From Aestuariimicrobium kwangyangense DSM 21549 (GTDB lineage Bacteria > Actinomycetota > Actinomycetes > Propionibacteriales > Propionibacteriaceae), in contig NZ_ATXE01000001.1 of assembly GCF_000421525.1 (NCBI RefSeq), positions 496,001-560,000 on the forward strand: a DNA stretch of 64,000 bases, given 5' to 3'. The notes beneath the pieces are model-generated. The model did no database searches, was not told the DNA's origin, and saw only the letters and a program-made list of their open reading frames with translations. Below, one piece after another: positions 36,682 through 46,061 of this stretch. The translations under genes were made by a program, and so were the position numbers. Within the stretch, counting starts at the first letter, position 1. Each line of letters starts with the position of its first letter.

Positions 36682-37658
36682 TGGCCGCCACCATGACGCT
36701 CGCGAAGGCGCTCAACGCAGGGCTGCGCCGCGCCCTGGACGCCGACCCGAAGGTGCTGCTCGCCGGGGAGGACATCGGCAAGCTCGGCGGGGTGTTCCGC
36801 ATCACCGAGGGGCTGCAGAAGGACTTCGGCGAGGACCGGGTGATCGACTCGCCGCTGGCCGAGTCGGGCATCGTCGGTACTGCCGTGGGGTTGGCTCTGC
36901 GCGGTTACCGTCCGGTGGTCGAGATCCAGTTCGACGGGTTCGTCTTCCCGGCGTTCGACCAGATCGTCACCCAGGTCGCCAAGATGCACTTCCGCACCCA
37001 CGGCCAGCACCCGATGCCGATGGTGATCCGGATCCCCTACGGCGGCGGCATCGGCGGTATCGAGCACCACTCCGAGTCGCCTGAGGCCTACTTCGCCCAC
37101 ACCCCGGGCCTGAAGGTGGTCACCCCCGCCAACGCCAACGACGGGTACTGGATGATCCAGCAGGCCGTGGCCAGCAATGACCCGGTCATCTTCCTCGAAC
37201 CCAAGCGTCGCTACCACCAGAAGGGCGAGGTCGACGAGACCTCGACCCCGATGCCGTTGCACCAGGCGCGGGTCGTTCGTCCCGGACGTGCCGTGACGCT
37301 GTTCACCTACGGTCCGATGGTCAAGACCTGCCTCGACGCGGCTGCCATCGCGGCCGACGAGGGCCAGGAACTCGAGGTCGTCGACCTGCGGTCGGTGTCG
37401 CCCATCGACTGGGTGACCGTCTTCGACTCCGTGCGCCGCACCAAGCGGGCCATCGTCGTGCACGAGGCCCAGCGCAGCGGTGGGATCGGCGCCGAGGTGG
37501 TCGCCCGGCTGCACGAGGAACTCTTCTACGTGATGGAATCGCCGGTGTTGCGTGTGACCGGGTTCGACACCCCCTACCCGATGAGTCGGGTCGAGGAGGA
37601 CTACCTGCCCAACCTCGACCGCTTGCTCGACGCGGTCGATGAGTCCCTCAGCCACTGA
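36681..37658 (+). CDS. pdhB: 2-oxoacid dehydrogenase E1 component, beta subunit
   Basis: The protein has 325 residues; the ATG shares one base with the E1-alpha stop (TGATG). Typical segments are LLAGEDIGKLGGVFRITEGL, DSPLAESGIVGTAVGLAL, GGIGGIEHHSESPEAYFAHT and VTGFDTPYPMSR. It forms the alpha2-beta2 E1 that reductively acylates the lipoyl group of the E2 encoded downstream. A good Shine-Dalgarno (GGAGG) lies in the end of E1-alpha. Confidence 0.93.
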   Translation: MAATMTLAKALNAGLRRALDADPKVLLAGEDIGKLGGVFRITEGLQKDFGEDRVIDSPLAESGIVGTAVGLALRGYRPVVEIQFDGFVFPAFDQIVTQVAKMHFRTHGQHPMPMVIRIPYGGGIGGIEHHSESPEAYFAHTPGLKVVTPANANDGYWMIQQAVASNDPVIFLEPKRRYHQKGEVDETSTPMPLHQARVVRPGRAVTLFTYGPMVKTCLDAAAIAADEGQELEVVDLRSVSPIDWVTVFDSVRRTKRAIVVHEAQRSGGIGAEVVARLHEELFYVMESPVLRVTGFDTPYPMSRVEEDYLPNLDRLLDAVDESLSH

Positions 37659-37699
37659 GACGCGCCACCCGACAAGTCAGCAGTACCAAGGAGTCAGCG

Positions 37700-39265
37700 A
37701 TGAAGCAGTTCAAGCTCCCCGATCCCGGTGAGGGCCTGGTCGAGGCCGAGATCATCACCTGGCACGTCAAGGTGGGCGACCAGGTCAAGATCAACGACAT
37801 CCTGCTCGAGATCGAGACCTCGAAGTCGCTGGTCGAACTCCCCAGCCCCTACGCCGGCACCGTCACGGCCCTGCTGGTCGAGGAGGGACAGACCGTCGAG
37901 GTCGGCACCCCCATCATCACCATCGACGACGGGGTGGACGACGCCCCGGCCCCGGCGCCCGCCGCACCGGGTCGTCCGACCACTCAGGACGCGGTGACCC
38001 AGGACTCGGGGGACCAGGATTCCGTCGCCGGTGACGTGCAGGACGATGCCGCTCCCGGTCCGATGCTGGTCGGGTACGGCCCCAAGGGTGACTCCGGGCA
38101 GCGTCGCCGTCGACGTGCGTCCTCGGCCGAGGAACCCTCCGCCGGGCAACAGTTGGCGGACTCCTACCGACAGGCGGTGCCCTCGCGTCGGGCCGACGAT
38201 GTCACCCCGCCCCACACCATCACCGCCGAGGCCCACGGAGACCCCCTGCCCGAACCCGGTGAGGCACCCCACGGCACCGACATGGTGCTGGTGGGCGTCG
38301 ACGGGCCGATCCTGGCCAAGCCCCCGGTGCGCAAGTACGCCAAGACCCTCGGGGTCGACCTGTCGACGGTGACCGGAACGGGACCCGGCGGGGTGATCAC
38401 CCGCGGCGACGTCGAGGCGGCGGCTGCCCTGCAGCAGTTGTGGCAGCAGGAGGCGCAGCGTCCCCGCAATTCCTGGGTCGGCGAGCCCGGCGAACCCCAC
38501 GTGCAGGACCCCCAGACCTCGTCCACCCATGGCGGCAGCGGCCCGCGGCTGCGTGGCGGCGAGAAGCGGGTGCCGTTCAAGGGCGTCCGCAAGGTGACGG
38601 CCGAGGCGGTGGCCGAGTCGATCGTCAACCACGTGCACGTGACCGAGTGGATCACCGTCGACGTGACGGCGACCATGCAGATGGTCGAGCGGCTGCGTTC
38701 GCGGCGTGACTTCGCCCACCTGCGCGTCTCGCCGCTGCTGGTCTATGCCAAGGCGGTGTGCCTGGCGATGGCCAACACACCGATCATCAACTCGTCGTAC
38801 GACGCCGAGACGAACGAGATCGTCCTCCACGACGACGTCAACCTCGGCATCGCGGCCGCCACCCCCCGCGGACTGATGGTGCCCAACATCAAGGGCGCCT
38901 CGCGCATGAGCCTGCTCGAACTGTGTGAGTCGATCAACTCGCTCGTGCAGGTCGCCAAGGAAGGACGACTGCAACCGGCCGACTATTCAGGCGGCACCTT
39001 CACGATCACCAATGTGGGCGTCTTCGGCATCGACTCGGGCACTCCGATCATCAATCGGGACGAGTCGGCCATCCTGTGCATGGGATCGATCGAACGCCGC
39101 CCCTGGGTCGTCGGCAGCGGAGCCGACGAGCGGATCGAGCCGCGGTGGGTGACCACCGTCTCGATCACCTTCGACCACAAGCTGATCGACGGCGAGCAGG
39201 GGTCACGGTTCCTGGCCGAGGTGGCCGGCATCCTCAACGATCCGCAGTTGGCCCTGCTCTACTGA
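37700..39265 (+). CDS. Dihydrolipoamide acyltransferase (E2)
   Basis: The protein has 521 residues. One N-terminal lipoyl domain has the acceptor Lys in EIETSKSLVELPSPY. A long acidic, low-complexity linker (about 85-195) is followed by the peripheral-subunit-binding domain (VRKYAKTLGVDLSTVTGTGP) and the catalytic domain ending in ITFDHKLIDGEQGSRFLAEV, with His in place. It is the core of the complex served by the two E1 subunits. No E3 (lpd) gene follows, so lipoamide dehydrogenase must come from elsewhere. Confidence 0.93.
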   Translation: MKQFKLPDPGEGLVEAEIITWHVKVGDQVKINDILLEIETSKSLVELPSPYAGTVTALLVEEGQTVEVGTPIITIDDGVDDAPAPAPAAPGRPTTQDAVTQDSGDQDSVAGDVQDDAAPGPMLVGYGPKGDSGQRRRRRASSAEEPSAGQQLADSYRQAVPSRRADDVTPPHTITAEAHGDPLPEPGEAPHGTDMVLVGVDGPILAKPPVRKYAKTLGVDLSTVTGTGPGGVITRGDVEAAAALQQLWQQEAQRPRNSWVGEPGEPHVQDPQTSSTHGGSGPRLRGGEKRVPFKGVRKVTAEAVAESIVNHVHVTEWITVDVTATMQMVERLRSRRDFAHLRVSPLLVYAKAVCLAMANTPIINSSYDAETNEIVLHDDVNLGIAAATPRGLMVPNIKGASRMSLLELCESINSLVQVAKEGRLQPADYSGGTFTITNVGVFGIDSGTPIINRDESAILCMGSIERRPWVVGSGADERIEPRWVTTVSITFDHKLIDGEQGSRFLAEVAGILNDPQLALLY

Positions 39266-39277
39266 GGGCAGCCCGGG

Positions 39278-40042
39278 CTAGCGGGCCTGGCCACTCTCGT
39301 TGAGGGTCTCGTCCGCGGTTACGTCGTCCTCGCCGGCGGAGGCCTTGCGCAGCACCCGCACGTCCTCGGACGACCGCACCAGTGCCAGCATGGCCTCGAG
39401 CCCGACCCGGACCATCCCGACGAAGAACAGCGCCGGGATCCAGCCGAGCACCAGCATCAGGAACCCCAGCGTCATGGCACCGGAGGCGGCGCCACCGTAG
39501 GAGTTGGCGCCGGTGACGAAGAAGAACAGGAACGAACCGACCCAGGCCAGCCCGGCCAGGGCCAGCGAGAGCGCCTGGAGCACCGGGACGATGGTCGGGG
39601 CGCTCGTCCGCTCGATCCCCAGGTCGAACAGGCTGCGCAGGAAGCCACCCAGGTCGAGCTTCTTCTTCGCGATGGTGTGCTGCTGCACCGTCTGGCCGGG
39701 CTGGTTCTGGGACCACCCGCCGGTCTGCATCCAGGGGGCACCCGGGCCGGTCTGCGGGGACTGACCCGCGGACTGGGGGCCGGCCATCGGCTGACCCTGT
39801 CCGGGCTGGGGGTACGGCATCGGCTGCCCCTGGGGAGTGGGCTGGGAGTAGGGGCCCGGCTGCGCGTAGGGGGTCGCTTGACCCTGGGGCGAGGCCCATG
39901 GGTCGCTCGGGCCCTGCTGGGCGTTCGCGTCGGAGGGTCCCGCCTGCCAGCCCTGGCTCACGGGCGGCTGCCAGCCCGTGTCCTCCCACGGCTGGTGCGG
40001 GGGGTTGGCGGAGCTCCACTGCTTGCTCGGGTCATTCGACAT
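39278..40042 (-). CDS. DUF4282 membrane protein with Pro/Gln-rich N-terminus
   Basis: The protein has 254 residues from ATG 40042, four bases after the alr stop; GTG 40060 is an alternative. About 120 residues rich in Pro, Gln, Gly and Trp precede KKLDLGGFLRSLFDLGIERT and two membrane helices (VLQALSLALAGLAWVGSFLF and GFLMLVLGWIPALFFVGMV). The C-terminal part matches DUF4282. Function is unknown; disordered Pro/Gln tails are common on actinobacterial envelope proteins. It is co-transcribed with alr. Confidence 0.75.
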   Translation of the reverse strand: MSNDPSKQWSSANPPHQPWEDTGWQPPVSQGWQAGPSDANAQQGPSDPWASPQGQATPYAQPGPYSQPTPQGQPMPYPQPGQGQPMAGPQSAGQSPQTGPGAPWMQTGGWSQNQPGQTVQQHTIAKKKLDLGGFLRSLFDLGIERTSAPTIVPVLQALSLALAGLAWVGSFLFFFVTGANSYGGAASGAMTLGFLMLVLGWIPALFFVGMVRVGLEAMLALVRSSEDVRVLRKASAGEDDVTADETLNESGQAR

Positions 40043-40046
40043 GGCT

Positions 40047-41183
40047 TCATTCTTGCCCACTCGCGGTCACCACCCGGGGAACCCGCTCACCCACCAGACA
40101 GAGCACCTCGTAGCTGATGGTTCCCATCAGGTCTGCGACCTCGTCGGCGGTGCGTACGAGGTCACCGCTTCGTCCGATGATCACGACCGGCTCGCCCACC
40201 CCCACGTCGGGACGGTCGGGGCCGAAGTTGATCATGGTCTGGTCCATGCAGACCCGACCGACTACCGGCACCATGCGCCCTGCGACCAAGACGACGCCCC
40301 GGTTGCTGTTGAGCCTGGAGAACCCGTCCCCGTAGCCCACGGCGATCGTCCCGATCCAGCTGTCCTCCGGCGCCGTCCACGTGCGCCCGTAGCCGATGGT
40401 GGTGCCGGCCCTGACGTGCTTGAGGAAGGTCAGGCGGGTCGTCCATCCCAGGACCGGATGAAGGTCGGGCTCGGGCATCGCGATCGGGTCGGGGGAGTAG
40501 CCGTAGACCATGATTCCCGGCCGCACCATGGTCATCCAGTCGCGGTGCCGACGCAGGGTGGCCGCCGAGTTGGAGGCGTGCACGTGGCGCACCGGGCCGC
40601 GGGCCGAGGCGATCGCCTCGACCGCCGCACCGAAGGCGTCCAACTCGTCTTCGGTGAAGCCCCCGTCGTCGGGCTGGTCGGCGATGGGCAGGTGGGTGAA
40701 GACCCCCTCGAGCCGCAGGTGCGGGCTGGCGTCGATGGCCAGCGCCAGGCGGGTGGCGTCGGTCAGGGGGCTACCGATGCGGCCCATGCCGCTGTCGAGT
40801 TTCAGGTGGACGACCTGCTCCACCCCGGCGCGTTCGGCGGCAGCCTCCGCCTCCGTGATGGTCTGGTCGTCGACCACCGTGAGCCACATGCCGACCGCAA
40901 CGGCCTCGTCCAGTTCCCCCGGAAGGCAGTGGCTGAACTTGAGGATCGGGAGGGTGATCCCGTGCGAGCGGAGTTCGTGGGCCTCGGCGACCAGCGCGAC
41001 CCCGAGGGCGTCCACCAGACCACTGCTCTCAAGGGTGCGGGCGATCACCGGGGCACCGTGCCCGTAGGCATTGGCCTTCACCGCCACCAGTACGTCGGCC
41101 CCGGCCGCCCGCTCGCGGGCGATCGCGACATTGTGCCTCAGGGCGTCGAGGTCGAGGGTCGCGACGGTGATGGGCTCGGGCAT
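40047..41183 (-). CDS. alr: Alanine racemase
   Basis: The protein has 378 residues. The PLP-binding Lys36 sits in VAVKANAYGHG, and the second catalytic Tyr in IAVGYGDGFSR. The substrate loop VGRVCMDQTMINF is complete. It makes D-alanine for peptidoglycan in the cytoplasm. The ATG at 41183 was preferred because the upstream reading is low-complexity and unlike the family. Confidence 0.95.
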   Translation of the reverse strand: MPEPITVATLDLDALRHNVAIARERAAGADVLVAVKANAYGHGAPVIARTLESSGLVDALGVALVAEAHELRSHGITLPILKFSHCLPGELDEAVAVGMWLTVVDDQTITEAEAAAERAGVEQVVHLKLDSGMGRIGSPLTDATRLALAIDASPHLRLEGVFTHLPIADQPDDGGFTEDELDAFGAAVEAIASARGPVRHVHASNSAATLRRHRDWMTMVRPGIMVYGYSPDPIAMPEPDLHPVLGWTTRLTFLKHVRAGTTIGYGRTWTAPEDSWIGTIAVGYGDGFSRLNSNRGVVLVAGRMVPVVGRVCMDQTMINFGPDRPDVGVGEPVVIIGRSGDLVRTADEVADLMGTISYEVLCLVGERVPRVVTASGQE

Positions 41184-41241
41184 GGCGTCATCATTCCACT
41201 CGGCCACCGGCGACGGCCGGGTGGCGGGTGGGGCAGACCGC

Positions 41242-41916
41242 TCAGCCGCGTCGGCGGTCGATGAACTGTTCCGAGGCGTAGCGGCCGATCTGGTAGGTCG
41301 ACCAGCCGTCGGTTCCGGCACCCACGAACCCGCCGAGCAGCGGCACCCGCTTCGAGAACAGGACTCCCACCTTCTTGCCACCCAGGCCGGTGAGCAACAC
41401 GCCCAGCACCGCCTCCGAGATCTGCTGCTCCAACGCCTTGTCAAAGACCGGAGCTGTGGCGATGGTCAGGGGGTTGCCCGGCAGGGTGCCGTTGCCCATC
41501 AGCTTGGTGACGGCCTCATGGCCCAGCAGGCACATCATGATCGCCGATCGCACGCGGGCGTCGTCCACGTCGTAGCCGCGCAGGTGGGCGATGCTCGCCA
41601 CCATGCGGCTCTGCACCACCATCACCCCGGCGAGGTTGGCCGGGATCGACACCGCCAGCAGTGCGATGCCCCCCAGGTTGGTGACGAACCCCTGGGCTCC
41701 TGCGAGGCCGACGTGCTGCATCGCGATCGCGTCGATGGCCGCGTCGCGGTCCTGTCTCCTGGCCAGATGTCCGGCCGCGACCTCGCGGGCGCCGGGCAGC
41801 CCGGTGTAGCCGTCGATGGCCAGATCGAGCACCCGCCTCAGCGCGGCCCCGGCGACTCCGGGAGCCTTCCTGGGGCCCTGCACGATCGACTTGCCGATGT
41901 CACTGGGGTTGACCAT
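41242..41916 (-). CDS. EcsC-family protein
   Basis: The protein has 224 residues from ATG 41916, preceded by an excellent Shine-Dalgarno (AGAAGGAGG). The pattern AALRRVLDLAIDGYTGLPGA, GFVTNLGGIALLAVSIPANL and GYDVDDARVRSAIMMCLLG matches the EcsC family. Two hydrophobic stretches suggest membrane association. Function is unknown; EcsC of Bacillus sits with the EcsAB transporter, which is absent here. Confidence 0.8.
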   Translation of the reverse strand: MVNPSDIGKSIVQGPRKAPGVAGAALRRVLDLAIDGYTGLPGAREVAAGHLARRQDRDAAIDAIAMQHVGLAGAQGFVTNLGGIALLAVSIPANLAGVMVVQSRMVASIAHLRGYDVDDARVRSAIMMCLLGHEAVTKLMGNGTLPGNPLTIATAPVFDKALEQQISEAVLGVLLTGLGGKKVGVLFSKRVPLLGGFVGAGTDGWSTYQIGRYASEQFIDRRRG

Positions 41917-42024
41917 GGTTCCTCCTTCTGGCCTCTCCACCCTACGGGGCGTCGGCGGCCCAGCCCACGGACGAGACCCTGAATCCTCCCCCGGTCAGCT
42001 GGACGAGCGCCCGCCCGTCCCCTG

Positions 42025-42069
42025 CTCGACTGTCAGGGCCTCGACTGTCAGGGCCTCGACTGTCAGGGC
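42025..42069. repeat. Three tandem copies of a 15-bp unit before aat
   Basis: CTCGACTGTCAGGGC is repeated three times without change and ends 19 bases before the aat GTG. The unit length is a multiple of three, but the most likely coding start lies downstream of it. Confidence 0.8.
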
Positions 42070-42088
42070 TGGGTGCCAGACTGGCCAC

Positions 42089-42826
42089 GTGCTGCTGCAG
42101 GCCTTCGGGCCGGAGTCGGAGTGGCCCGACCAGGACCTGGTGGGTTTCTCCGACGAATTCGACCCCATGCTCACCCTCGCTGCCTACCAGTCGGGGGTCT
42201 TCCCCATGCCCTTGGGCGAGGTCGGGGGCGGAGTCGCCGGGCCGGACGCGATGGGGTGGTGGTCGCCCGTCCACCGCGGCATCCTTCCGCTCGACCGGCT
42301 GCGGGTGAGCCGGAGCCTGCGCAAGTCGGCCCGTCGCTACACCACCAGCGTCGACCGCGCCTTCGACGAGGTGATGGAGCGGTGCGCCGCGCCGACCCGC
42401 ACCGGGGGATGGATCGATGCCCGGGTGCAGCAGGTGTTCAGCGATCTGCACCGCGCGGGTTGGGTGCACTCGATCGAGGTCTGGGACGACCGGGACCGGC
42501 TCGTCGGTGGTCTCTACGGGGTGTCGATGGGTGGCCTGTTCGCCGGCGAGAGCATGTTCCATGACGAGGAGTTCGGCCGTGACGCATCGAAGGTGGCGCT
42601 GGTGCGGTTGGTCGAGGAACTGCACCGCGGCATCACCACCGAGGGCCGTCTGCTCGACGTGCAGTGGGTGACGCCCCATCTGGCCTCACTGGGGGCGGTC
42701 GAGGTGCCTCGACGTCGCTACCTGGCGATGGTCGCGCACGCCGTCGAGCAACCGATGCCGGCCTGGCCTGCGCCCGAGGGGTCGACGCGGCCGGTGCTGC
42801 TGGTTCAGGATGGAAGCCATGCCTGA
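42089..42826 (+). CDS. aat: Leucyl/phenylalanyl-tRNA--protein transferase
   Basis: The protein has 245 residues from GTG 42089. It adds Leu or Phe to the N-terminus of proteins, making them N-degron substrates for ClpS/ClpAP. Diagnostic segments are LTLAAYQSGVFPMP, GWWSPVHRGILPLD and LYGVSMGGLFAGESMF. The frame is open far upstream, but the aat-like sequence begins about here and the usual family length fits. It overlaps the following glycosylase gene by 8 bases, so the two are coupled. Confidence 0.92.
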   Translation: MLLQAFGPESEWPDQDLVGFSDEFDPMLTLAAYQSGVFPMPLGEVGGGVAGPDAMGWWSPVHRGILPLDRLRVSRSLRKSARRYTTSVDRAFDEVMERCAAPTRTGGWIDARVQQVFSDLHRAGWVHSIEVWDDRDRLVGGLYGVSMGGLFAGESMFHDEEFGRDASKVALVRLVEELHRGITTEGRLLDVQWVTPHLASLGAVEVPRRRYLAMVAHAVEQPMPAWPAPEGSTRPVLLVQDGSHA

Positions 42827-43682
42827 GATGCCCGAGGTCGAGGCCCTGCGAGGGTTCCTCGAGGAACGTGTGGTCGGACGAGCCATCGCCCGCGTCTGGC
42901 TGGTCGCCTTCTCGGCCCTGAAGACCCACACCCCGCCGCTGGACGCGCTGAGTGGACTCGAGGTGACCTCGGTGAGCAGGCACGGCAAGTGGATCGACCT
43001 CGACGCCCAAGGCGTGCACCTGATCTTCCACCTCGCCCGCGCCGGCTGGCTGCAGTGGCGTGACGAGATGCCGGCGGCACCCCCTCGTCCCAGCAAGAAC
43101 CCCCTGGCCCTGCGAGTGGTGCTCGACGACAATTCCGGCTTCGACCTGACCGAGGCAGGCACGCAGAAGCACCTGGCGGTGCACGTGGCCACCGATCCCG
43201 CCGACGTGGCCATGATCTCGTCTCTCGGGCCCGACCCTATGGGGCCGGAGTTCGGTCAGGCGGAGTTCGACGCGATCCTCGCCAAGGCCGGACGGGCCCA
43301 GCTCAAGGGGGTTCTTCGCGACCAGCGCGTGTTGGCGGGCATCGGCAACGCCTACTCCGACGAGATCCTGCACGCCGCCCGGCTCAGCCCGTTCACTCCT
43401 GCCTCCTCGCTGGACGAAGCAGCACGGGCCCACCTGCTCGCCACCCTGCGGCAGGTGCTGACCGACGCGCTCGCCCACACCGCGGGCCTGGGTGCCAACC
43501 AGTTGAAGGACTCCAAGCGATCCTCGATGGCCGTCCACGGACGAACCGGTCTGCCCTGCCCGGTCTGCGGTGACACGGTGCGTGAGGTGTCGTTCGCCGA
43601 CTCCTCCTTGCAGTACTGCCCGACCTGCCAGACCGGTGGCAAGCTGCTGGCTGACCGTCGGCTGTCCAAGCTGCTGAAGTGA
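42819..43682 (+). CDS. Fpg/Nei-family DNA glycosylase/AP lyase
   Basis: The protein has 287 residues from ATG 42819, which puts the catalytic Pro at position 2 (MPEMPEVEAL). The H2TH region (LKGVLRDQRVLAGIGNAYSD) and the C-terminal zinc finger (CPVCGDTV...YCPTCQTGG) are present. It removes oxidised bases in base-excision repair. The finger has ordinary cysteines but the family Arg is followed by LSKLLK instead of the common Fpg ending, so Fpg and Nei cannot be separated here. Confidence 0.92.
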   Translation: MPEMPEVEALRGFLEERVVGRAIARVWLVAFSALKTHTPPLDALSGLEVTSVSRHGKWIDLDAQGVHLIFHLARAGWLQWRDEMPAAPPRPSKNPLALRVVLDDNSGFDLTEAGTQKHLAVHVATDPADVAMISSLGPDPMGPEFGQAEFDAILAKAGRAQLKGVLRDQRVLAGIGNAYSDEILHAARLSPFTPASSLDEAARAHLLATLRQVLTDALAHTAGLGANQLKDSKRSSMAVHGRTGLPCPVCGDTVREVSFADSSLQYCPTCQTGGKLLADRRLSKLLK

Positions 43683-43692
43683 GCCCACACGC

Positions 43693-43728
43693 CAGCAGGG
43701 GCCCGACCTGATGGTCGGACCCCTGCTG
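43693..43728. terminator. Hairpin between the glycosylase and the ESX substrates
   Basis: CAGCAGGGG-C-CCGACC pairs with GGTCGG-A-CCCCTGCTG around loop TGAT: 15 pairs and one mismatch. It lies between convergent genes and probably serves both. Confidence 0.7.
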
Positions 43729-43808
43729 TCATCTGCACATGAGTGCGCGGGTGTTGCCTCAGTGCGTGCGGCCCGCGAGGGCTTCGATCAGCCCCTCACG
43801 GCCGTGGC

Positions 43809-44099
43809 TCAGGACCAGTTGCCCTGGATCGTGCGCTCGTTGTCGTCGTAACCCTGCGAGATCTGGCCGAGAACCAGGGTCATCTTGTTGGTGATGTCGG
43901 CCATCTTCTGCGCCGAGGCATCCCACTGTCGCTGAACGTCGGCGTAGGCCTGCCGGGCGGCGCCGTCCCACTGGGCCAGTGACTGGTTGAGTTCGCCCTT
44001 GAGTCGTTCCAGGTTGTCGGTGAGGCCCTTGTGGGCCTGTCCGAGATCCTGGATGCCGGTCTGCATGGCGGCCGCGTTGACCTGGGTCAGATCGCTCAT
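43809..44099 (-). CDS. WXG100-family ESX substrate (EsxA-like)
   Basis: The protein has 96 residues and is almost wholly helical. The WxG turn is W44-D-G46 and the C-terminal secretion signal YxxxE is Y84-E88 (YDDNE). Such proteins leave through the type VII system, usually as a helical-hairpin dimer with a second WXG100 partner. That partner is the gene just upstream, 39 bp away on the same strand. It has no signal peptide. Confidence 0.92.
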   Translation of the reverse strand: MSDLTQVNAAAMQTGIQDLGQAHKGLTDNLERLKGELNQSLAQWDGAARQAYADVQRQWDASAQKMADITNKMTLVLGQISQGYDDNERTIQGNWS

Positions 44100-44138
44100 C
44101 GTGTGCTCCTTCGAAATCGTGTGCGGTGGGTGGGTGGG

Positions 44139-44447
44139 TCAGAGCATCTGGGCGATGGGGTTCGCCGCAGCCTTCTGCTCTTCCTCGTTGCGGGTGTAAC
44201 GCATCTGCGAGTCGACGAGCTTGGAGTGGATCTCCTCCAGGCCGGCCTTGACCTTCTGGAACTCATCGTCGAACTGGGAGTAGGCGCGGTAGAACGCGTC
44301 GGAGGCCTGACCGGTCCAGCCCGCGCGGAGTTCGTTGATCTGGTTCGACAGCGTCGTCTGGAGCTGGTGAATGCCCTGGTGTGAAGCGTCGATCTGGTCC
44401 GCAGCCTTCTTCATTTCTGCGCGGTCGACCTGCTGGTTGCCAGCCAT
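44139..44447 (-). CDS. WXG100-family ESX substrate (EsxB-like)
   Basis: The protein has 102 residues from ATG 44447, after an AAAGGGAAG ribosome site. W44-T-G46 and YTRNE (Y84-E88) fall at exactly the same residue numbers as in its partner. A charged tail of about 14 residues follows the YxxxE signal, as in CFP-10-like proteins that present the signal to EccC. It is the first gene of the substrate pair; the 219-bp gap upstream to eccB holds no further gene. Confidence 0.92.
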   Translation of the reverse strand: MAGNQQVDRAEMKKAADQIDASHQGIHQLQTTLSNQINELRAGWTGQASDAFYRAYSQFDDEFQKVKAGLEEIHSKLVDSQMRYTRNEEEQKAAANPIAQML

Positions 44448-44666
44448 GACTTCCCTTTCATGAGAAGGCGACGGGTCGGTCCCGACGCCTGGAGGGTTCC
44501 CCGCACGAGGCACCCGGGGGGCTCATGGGGTCGTTGTCCTGCTGTCGAAAACACTAGGAGAGGGCGGGGTCACCTGTGCCTCCGTTCCACCGGCCTGGGA
44601 GGCATCAGCCCAAGTCAGAGGGATTCGACGGGGCAAAGTTGAGCACGATTACTCAGGACGACCAGG

Positions 44667-46061
44667 TCAGGAGGTGACGCGGATCTGGGTGGCGCTCAAC
44701 GACACACCGGCTGGCAGCCCGTCCTCGAACAGGGCCATCACCCCACCGGGCACCCGCATCAGCGTGGTGTTGCCGGAGGTGTAGCCCAGAGCCCGACGCG
44801 AGGCAGGGTCGGGGATGCCGTAGATCTTCTGGTTGACCACCAGGAACGAAGCCGTCTCGGTGCCCTTCAAAGCCCGGTTCATCAGCAGTGCGCCGCCCTG
44901 GTTGGGCATCTCGACCACATCGGCCTTGTTGCCACGCGGTGTGGTCGCGTTGACCGGCAACGCCGGGGTGGGCAGGTCGACGTCGAGTCGGGGGTGGTCG
45001 GGGTCACTGCGGGTGTACGTCGCGCACACCGAGACCTGCTGCATCGACACCTGCAGTGAGGGCCCCACGGGGCGTTCGTAGGGCAACCCCGGGGTGCCGA
45101 CGTCGGTGAGGGTCGCCACGGAGGCGTAGTCGGCCTCCGAGATCGACACGGGCTCTCCGACGTTGAGGGTCGAGACGGCCAGCTTCATGTCGAGGTAGGT
45201 GATCCGGGCGAGGCCCTCGTCCAGTTGCACGTAGTAGCGCACCCGGGGCGAGTTCTCGTCCCCGACGCGTGCGAGGTCGCCCACCCTCAGGTTCTTCAAC
45301 CCCTTGGACGGCATGGAGCCGCGCCCCTCGATGGCCAGCGGCTCGATGGGCGAGCCGACGGGCAGTGCGGCCAACCATGCGTCGCTGACGCGGGCCACGG
45401 GCAGGCCCTCGATCAGGGGAGAACTGCCGCCCCCGGGGGTCGAGAGTTGGTGCGAGGTGCCTCGCATGATCACGTACTGGGTTCCGTCGGGCGTCTGCAC
45501 CGCCAACGACGAGTCCTTGCCGGCGGGTTGCTGGCCGCCGATCTGCACGGTCAGGAATCTCTCGGAGCGCACATTCTCGGCGGTCATGCACGCGCGCAAG
45601 GGGTACGGGTCGATGTCGCTGGGGTCGGGGAGTTCGTAGGGCGCGGAGGGGATGCCCAGGCGGCTCAGTCGGCGCACGTCCTTGATCAGGCTGCTGCGCA
45701 CCTGCACCGTCGCCGGCGTGGTCGAGGTGTCACCGGCGCCGGCTCGCAGCCGCGCCGAGGTGATGTCCGCCATCGGGTAGAGCGCCTGCTGCTTCTCGTC
45801 GTAGACGAACAGGGAGCCCGAGTCCATGTCCTGCACCACCACATTGGGGTTGCGCCAATCCGTGGCCAGTCCGGGCCTCAGTTTGCCGAGCAGCAGGAAC
45901 CCTCCGAGGGCAACCACGCCGATCAGCACCGAGACGAAGGTGGCAGTGGTGATGCGTCCCAGGGGTGACTTCGGGGCGTCGGGATCGCGGTCGACCAGCG
46001 CCGACACGAGCCGTTGGGTGACGAACGAATGGGCCTTCAGCAGGTCCTTGCGCTCCGCCAT
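44667..46061 (-). CDS. eccB: Type VII secretion protein EccB
   Basis: The protein has 464 residues from ATG 46061. The cytosolic N-terminus (KDLLKAHSFVTQRLVSALV) and the single membrane helix (TTATFVSVLIGVVALGGFLL, about 35-55) are characteristic. The large remainder is the extracytoplasmic domain built of repeats around a core (VVQDMDSGSLFVYDEKQ near its start). EccB belongs to the EccBCDE membrane complex. It is divergent from eccE with 237 bp between. Confidence 0.92.
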   Translation of the reverse strand: MAERKDLLKAHSFVTQRLVSALVDRDPDAPKSPLGRITTATFVSVLIGVVALGGFLLLGKLRPGLATDWRNPNVVVQDMDSGSLFVYDEKQQALYPMADITSARLRAGAGDTSTTPATVQVRSSLIKDVRRLSRLGIPSAPYELPDPSDIDPYPLRACMTAENVRSERFLTVQIGGQQPAGKDSSLAVQTPDGTQYVIMRGTSHQLSTPGGGSSPLIEGLPVARVSDAWLAALPVGSPIEPLAIEGRGSMPSKGLKNLRVGDLARVGDENSPRVRYYVQLDEGLARITYLDMKLAVSTLNVGEPVSISEADYASVATLTDVGTPGLPYERPVGPSLQVSMQQVSVCATYTRSDPDHPRLDVDLPTPALPVNATTPRGNKADVVEMPNQGGALLMNRALKGTETASFLVVNQKIYGIPDPASRRALGYTSGNTTLMRVPGGVMALFEDGLPAGVSLSATQIRVTS

